Source: Chitinophagales bacterium
GTDB lineage: Bacteria; Bacteroidota; Bacteroidia; Chitinophagales; Saprospiraceae
Assembly (NCBI GenBank): GCA_013297575.1
Contig: JAAFHO010000116.1
Span: forward strand, 2,979 to 11,611
Length of the DNA stretch: 8,633 nucleotides
Direction: 5' to 3'
Positions within the stretch are counted from its first letter, which is position 1, and each line of letters begins with the position of its first letter. This document shows positions 5,887 through 8,633 of this stretch, piece by piece. The position numbers and the translations under genes are program-made. The notes below the pieces were generated by a model. The model saw nothing but the letters and a program-made list of their open reading frames with translations, was not told where the DNA came from and did not search any database.

Positions 5887-7872
5887 ATGGCTAAAAAACA
5901 ACTATTTGCCCTTTTTGCCTCTATCAATGCTTATACCAATGGCATACGGCCACTCAACGGTTGCATTGCCGATATGCAGGCATTACACGATTACTTATTG
6001 CGCCAAAGTGAAGCAATAGACAGCACTTTTGATTTTCATCCACTGATCTTGAAAAATGAAGCCGCTACACGAAAAGCCGTGATTGATGGCTTCCAGCATT
6101 TTGCCCAAGCGAGTGTGGGCGATATTTGCCTATTTTATTTTAGCGGACACGGTAGCCGTATTGATTCAAAAGACTTTTGGGAATCTACCGATGGCAAAAT
6201 TGAAGCCATTGTTTGTTATGATAGTTGCGTAGTTGGTAAGGAATTATCGGTTTTGATCCATGAAACTACACATGGCAACCCCGATCGCCATTTTTTGGCT
6301 GTAATGGATTGCTGTCATTCGGGGGGAAATACCAAAAGTACGCTACTCGAATCGGTGGCTATCCGACTCAGTATGCCCAATCGTTACCCTGCTACAATCC
6401 AAGAATACTATGGTTTCGATCGAGGTGCTTATATGCCCAATGGTAAAGGCCAATTCAGTACTCCCAAAGGTAAACATATCCAAATTGCGGCCTGTAGAAA
6501 CTATCAAACCGCTAAAGAAGTGGTGATTGGTGCCGAAATACGCGGCGCTTTCACCGCCAGTTTGATAGAAGTGCTGGAAACCAATAATCGCATGTTGTCT
6601 TACTCGGATTTGGAGGATCGTATTGCACGAAAAATTGATAATCGTATCCGCACCGCCGATCAACGCCCGAGTGTAGAATCTATCGCAGATGCTGATAAAA
6701 ATTTGAGTTTTCTTGGTGGTGCTGTCCAGCCCAAGCATCGTTTTTTTGTTGGTTGGAATAAAAATGCCGAATCGTGGCAGGTAAATGCAGGGTTTTATCA
6801 CGGTGTTTCGATGGGTGGGAAATATCCTACAACATTGAAGACAAAAGACAACCAGCAGGCCCTGACAGTTACCGCTGTTTTTGCAGAATATGCCCTTGTT
6901 ACCTGGACAGATGAATCATTTGTGCCTCTTAAAAAACAAACGTATGATGTGCAGGTGACGATTGGAGGTGCGCCGCTCAATCCCGTTGCTTTTGCGCCCG
7001 ATTGTGATCCTGCCATTCAAAAATTATTAGTAGAGCAGTTTGAAAAATCAGGTGTTTCTTATATTCAATTGATCGATGCTGCTGCCACATCATCATTTCG
7101 CATCCAAGCAACACCACAAGGAATAGCATTATTGCAAGATGGCTCTGATGTGCCAGTTTTCGTGCCAGTATTACCCGTCAATGGTACATTTGGAATGGTG
7201 CAAGCCTTAGAATTTTGGAAAAAGACCGATGCGGTAATGCAATGGAATTTCTTAAAATCCCTCGAAAACCCAATCAGTACGCTGGTTCAAGACCAATTAG
7301 AAATCACTGTTTTTCGCAGTATTGGCGTGGAAAAATGGTGGGAAGTGCAGCCGGAGCAAATGGAAATCGTACCCGATTTTTTCAATCCAATCGAATTACC
7401 TTATCAAAAAAATGCTACAGGGGCTTATAATATTAACCCTTCAGTAGCAATTAAAATTAAAAATATAGGCAGTAATCCATTGTTTATCAAAGCATTATAT
7501 TTGAGTGGCCGCTTTGGTGTCAGTTCTATATTTGTGTCCAATAACGCCGTTGGAACAGAGGCAGAAGTATGGCCAGTGCTGGTAAGCAATGGAAAAACTT
7601 TTAAATCCATAGGACTTACCATTGATGATGAGCATTATATGGCAGGAATGCATGAATTGACGGATTATATCAAAATCATGGTATCTACCGAAGATTTTAG
7701 TACAACAGCCTTCGAGCAACCTTCTTTAAAATTGAGGGGATTGGATCAACCCAAACGCACCGTAGGTTTTGGAGATGAACCAACCATAAAAATGCACGAT
7801 TGGGGTACTGTAACGGTGCCATTTAAGATACTTAGACCCAAGGCAATGGATAACAAAAATATAGGAAAATAG
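5887..7872 (+). CDS. Caspase/metacaspase-like cysteine protease (peptidase C14) with long C-terminal region
   Basis: This is a 661-residue protein with no signal peptide, so probably cytoplasmic. The N-terminal 280 residues are a caspase-fold protease. ALFASINAY opens the fold; NGCIADM (24-30) matches the metacaspase GC-x-x-D motif. The catalytic His is H88 in YFSGHGSRID and the catalytic Cys is C143 in MDCCHSGG. HIQIAACRNYQTAKE (197-211) and RGAFTASLIEVL (219-230) are p10-like. D29 and D141 sit where metacaspases place the acidic S1 pocket, so cleavage after Arg/Lys rather than Asp is expected from family knowledge. Residues 285-355 (AGFYHGVSMGGKYPTTL) look like a small beta domain found after bacterial caspases. 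Residues 515-620 (IKIKNIGSNPLFIKALYLSG ... TDYIKIMVSTEDF) resemble DUF4384-type beta domains. The start is fixed by an in-frame TGA two codons upstream. There is no obvious effector partner nearby. Substrate and trigger are unknown. Confidence 0.88.
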   Translation: MAKKQLFALFASINAYTNGIRPLNGCIADMQALHDYLLRQSEAIDSTFDFHPLILKNEAATRKAVIDGFQHFAQASVGDICLFYFSGHGSRIDSKDFWESTDGKIEAIVCYDSCVVGKELSVLIHETTHGNPDRHFLAVMDCCHSGGNTKSTLLESVAIRLSMPNRYPATIQEYYGFDRGAYMPNGKGQFSTPKGKHIQIAACRNYQTAKEVVIGAEIRGAFTASLIEVLETNNRMLSYSDLEDRIARKIDNRIRTADQRPSVESIADADKNLSFLGGAVQPKHRFFVGWNKNAESWQVNAGFYHGVSMGGKYPTTLKTKDNQQALTVTAVFAEYALVTWTDESFVPLKKQTYDVQVTIGGAPLNPVAFAPDCDPAIQKLLVEQFEKSGVSYIQLIDAAATSSFRIQATPQGIALLQDGSDVPVFVPVLPVNGTFGMVQALEFWKKTDAVMQWNFLKSLENPISTLVQDQLEITVFRSIGVEKWWEVQPEQMEIVPDFFNPIELPYQKNATGAYNINPSVAIKIKNIGSNPLFIKALYLSGRFGVSSIFVSNNAVGTEAEVWPVLVSNGKTFKSIGLTIDDEHYMAGMHELTDYIKIMVSTEDFSTTAFEQPSLKLRGLDQPKRTVGFGDEPTIKMHDWGTVTVPFKILRPKAMDNKNIGK

Positions 7873-7893
7873 CAATACAGTAAAAATCATTGA

Positions 7894-7910
7894 TGGTAGA
7901 TCATCTACCA
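7894..7910. terminator. 17-bp palindrome after the caspase-like gene, possible terminator
   Basis: TGGTAGATCATCTACCA is a perfect 8+1+8 palindrome beginning 22 bases after the stop at 7872. As RNA it can form a 6-bp stem with a 5-base loop. There is no T run directly after it, so termination would not be of the classic type, and an operator or simple structural role remains possible. Confidence 0.35.
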
Positions 7911-7968
7911 GTAATACCCGAATTCATTAAAAAAAATGTCATTGCGGTGGCCTATAAATCAAATCCCA

Positions 7969-7981
7969 GCCCCAAAGGGGC
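7969..7981. repeat. Hairpin 1 of the REP-like element
   Basis: GCCCC and GGGGC form a perfect 5-bp G:C stem around AAA. Its right arm overlaps the first bases of the 22-base inverted end. Confidence 0.6.
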
Positions 7982-7992
7982 GATATATCCAG

Positions 7993-8011
7993 CATAGGGC
8001 ATCGCCCTATG
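7993..8011. repeat. Hairpin 2 of the REP-like element
   Basis: CATAGGGC (7993-8000) and GCCCTATG (8004-8011) form a perfect 8-bp stem around ATC. The same CATAGGGC arm can instead pair with GCCCTACG at 8153-8160, in the distant inverted end. The right arm also lies inside the first, imperfect unit of the tandem array. Confidence 0.65.
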
Positions 8012-8134
8012 TATTCGTGTCGCGCCCCATGTATTCGTGTCGCGCCCCATGTATTCGTGTCGCGCCCCATGTATTCGTGTCGCGCCCCATGTATTCGTGT
8101 CGCGCCCATACACCACGTGTCGCGCCCATACACC
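8001..8134. repeat. 20-bp tandem repeat array
   Basis: The unit CGCGCCCCATGTATTCGTGT is present in four identical copies at 8021-8100. A preceding copy at 8001-8020 matches at 17 of 20 bases. The copy at 8101-8120 keeps CGCGCCC and CGTGT but is altered between them (12 of 20). The next unit (8121-8134) repeats the first 14 bases of that altered copy, then the sequence becomes CA-rich. The array has no spacers, so it is not CRISPR. It is much richer in G/C than the neighbouring genes. The unit is not a multiple of three, so any translation passes through all three phases. Confidence 0.9.
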
Positions 8135-8185
8135 CCACACACCCCACACCACGCCCTACGTTGGATATATCGCCTATTCCATTCC

Positions 8186-8633
8186 TCACAATTCCACCTT
8201 TTTCTCCTGCATCACCACTTGTTGGTGCATAATACTTTCCTTATGTATAGCAGTAAGGAAATGCTCCACAAACTCATCATTCAGGCCGCGTTTCCGACCC
8301 TGTTCATAACCTTTTTCCAAAATTTCGTTCCAGCGAGCCGTTTGTAAAATAGCAATATTATTGCGGTGTTTGTACTTACCAATATCTTCAGCGATACGCA
8401 TCCGGCGGCCCAATAAATTAAGCAATTCCAAATCAATTTCGTCAATTTTATGGCGCAATTGCTCAATATGCTCTACAAATTCTGGATTGCTACTCGTTTC
8501 ACGACGTACAATCAAGTTTTTAATCATTTCCTTATATACAAAAGGAATAATCTGTTGTTTAGCATCGCTCCATGCTTCATCGGGGGTAGGGTGTACCTCC
8601 GTCATCAGTCCATCGTAATTGAGGTCAAATGCT
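8186..8633 (-). CDS. 3-deoxy-7-phosphoheptulonate synthase / type II chorismate mutase fusion, C-terminal 148 residues
   Basis: The frame enters from the right edge and ends at TGA (8186-8188). The first residues, AFDLNYDGLMTEVHPTPDEAWSDAKQQI, match the C-terminal end of a KDSA-like DAHP synthase barrel, so the ATG at 8605 is internal, not the start. A linker leads to an AroQ-type helical chorismate mutase domain, from about residue 54 of this fragment. In it, R60, R76, K88, R100 and Q137/Q138 line up with E. coli AroQ Arg11, Arg28, Lys39, Arg51 and Gln88. At the positions of Asp48 and Glu52 this protein has Q97 and W101 (ILQTARWNEIL), a pattern I associate with Bacteroidota type II fusions. 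The fused enzyme joins the first step of the shikimate pathway to chorismate-to-prephenate conversion for Phe/Tyr synthesis, in the cytoplasm. The full protein is usually near 360 residues. Confidence 0.9.
   Translation of the reverse strand, partial: AFDLNYDGLMTEVHPTPDEAWSDAKQQIIPFVYKEMIKNLIVRRETSSNPEFVEHIEQLRHKIDEIDLELLNLLGRRMRIAEDIGKYKHRNNIAILQTARWNEILEKGYEQGRKRGLNDEFVEHFLTAIHKESIMHQQVVMQEKKVEL

Larger units (their letters stand above)
7969..8174. repeat. Composite REP-like palindromic element with inverted ends
   Basis: The left part has two adjacent hairpins. GCCCC-AAA-GGGGC (7969-7981) is followed by CATAGGGC-ATC-GCCCTATG (7993-8011). The 22 bases at 7979-8000 (GGCGATATATCCA ... TAGGGC) recur inverted at 8153-8174 with 20 of 22 matches. 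A 20-bp tandem array fills the space between. The paired-hairpin layout and G/C-rich stems resemble REP/BIME-type intergenic elements known from many bacteria, including Bacteroidota. The position between convergent genes, ending 11 bases beyond a stop codon, is typical for such elements. Alternatives are a MITE or a local invertible structure. No transposase and no flanking direct repeat is visible. Confidence 0.6.
7873..8185. other. Convergent intergenic region with palindromes and repeats
   Basis: This 313-base gap lies between two genes that converge, with no credible gene inside. It contains a 17-bp palindrome (7894-7910), then the REP-like composite element (7969-8174). The short open frames across the array exist only because the 20-bp repeat avoids stop codons. 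Confidence 0.75.

Noticed and set aside
5828..6019. Plus-strand open frame upstream of and overlapping the caspase-like start
   Set aside because: It is in another frame, has no recognisable features and only overlaps the leader and first codons of the real gene.
6343..7016. Minus-strand open frames inside the caspase-like gene
   Set aside because: They are antisense shadows of a well-supported coding frame with recognisable catalytic motifs on the plus strand.
8001..8134. CRISPR array
   Set aside because: The 20-bp units are directly adjacent with no unique spacers, and no cas gene is present.
7936..8347. Several overlapping open frames on both strands with RHEYMGRDTNTW-like repeats
   Set aside because: They arise because a stop-free 20-bp repeat is open in many frames; they have no start context, no homology signal, and some overlap the chorismate mutase frame.
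8186..8605. Free-standing chorismate mutase starting at the ATG at 8605
   Set aside because: The same frame continues upstream to the window edge with residues matching the end of a DAHP synthase domain, so the Met is internal.
1..8633. A complete multi-gene antiphage defence system built around the caspase-like protein
   Set aside because: No sensor, nuclease, gasdermin, reverse transcriptase or TPR/STAND partner is encoded nearby; the neighbours are envelope proteins and a housekeeping enzyme.

Overview
This window looks like chromosomal DNA of a Bacteroidota bacterium, probably from the Saprospiria/Chitinophagia side of the phylum. The evidence is AT-rich DNA with start codons that lack Shine-Dalgarno sites, a perfect Bacteroidota -7 element (TAnnTTTG) before the plus-strand gene, many exported proteins and lipoproteins, DUF2147 and DUF6268-like barrel proteins, and the fused DAHP synthase/type II chorismate mutase typical of this phylum. 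No rRNA, tRNA, integrase, transposase or CRISPR array was seen. The genus assignment is inference only.

Layout. Positions 1-1753 (minus) hold the N-terminal 584 residues of a secreted, Asn/Gly-rich surface protein with internal repeats of about 233 residues; it runs off the left edge. Positions 1754-1984 are intergenic, with two terminator-like hairpins and a perfect 20-bp palindrome. Positions 1985-4089 (minus) are a tight three-gene envelope operon: a lipoprotein, a DUF2147 protein, then an outer-membrane beta-barrel. Positions 4202-4660 (minus) encode a lipocalin-like lipoprotein. Positions 4708-5597 (minus) are a tandem pair of single-pass membrane paralogues. They share about 90% of the nucleotides of their first 78 codons and a nearly identical leader, but have an unrelated-looking equal-length block near the C-terminus. 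Diverging from them, 5887-7872 (plus) encodes a 661-residue cytoplasmic caspase/metacaspase-like protease. It has an intact His/Cys dyad and a long beta-rich C-terminal region. Positions 7873-8185 are a convergent intergenic region carrying a composite REP-like element: two hairpins, a 20-bp tandem array, and inverted ends. Positions 8186-8633 (minus) are the C-terminal part of DAHP synthase/chorismate mutase, cut by the right edge.

How the parts fit. Apart from the caspase-like protease and the aromatic-amino-acid enzyme, every gene product is predicted to be exported or membrane anchored, so most of the window is an envelope neighbourhood. The caspase gene has its own promoter and shares only its upstream region with the membrane paralogues, so a functional link between them is possible but unproven. 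I see no clear multi-gene defence system. The strongest unusual signals are the composite palindromic/tandem element at 7969-8174 and the localised divergence in the duplicated membrane-protein genes.
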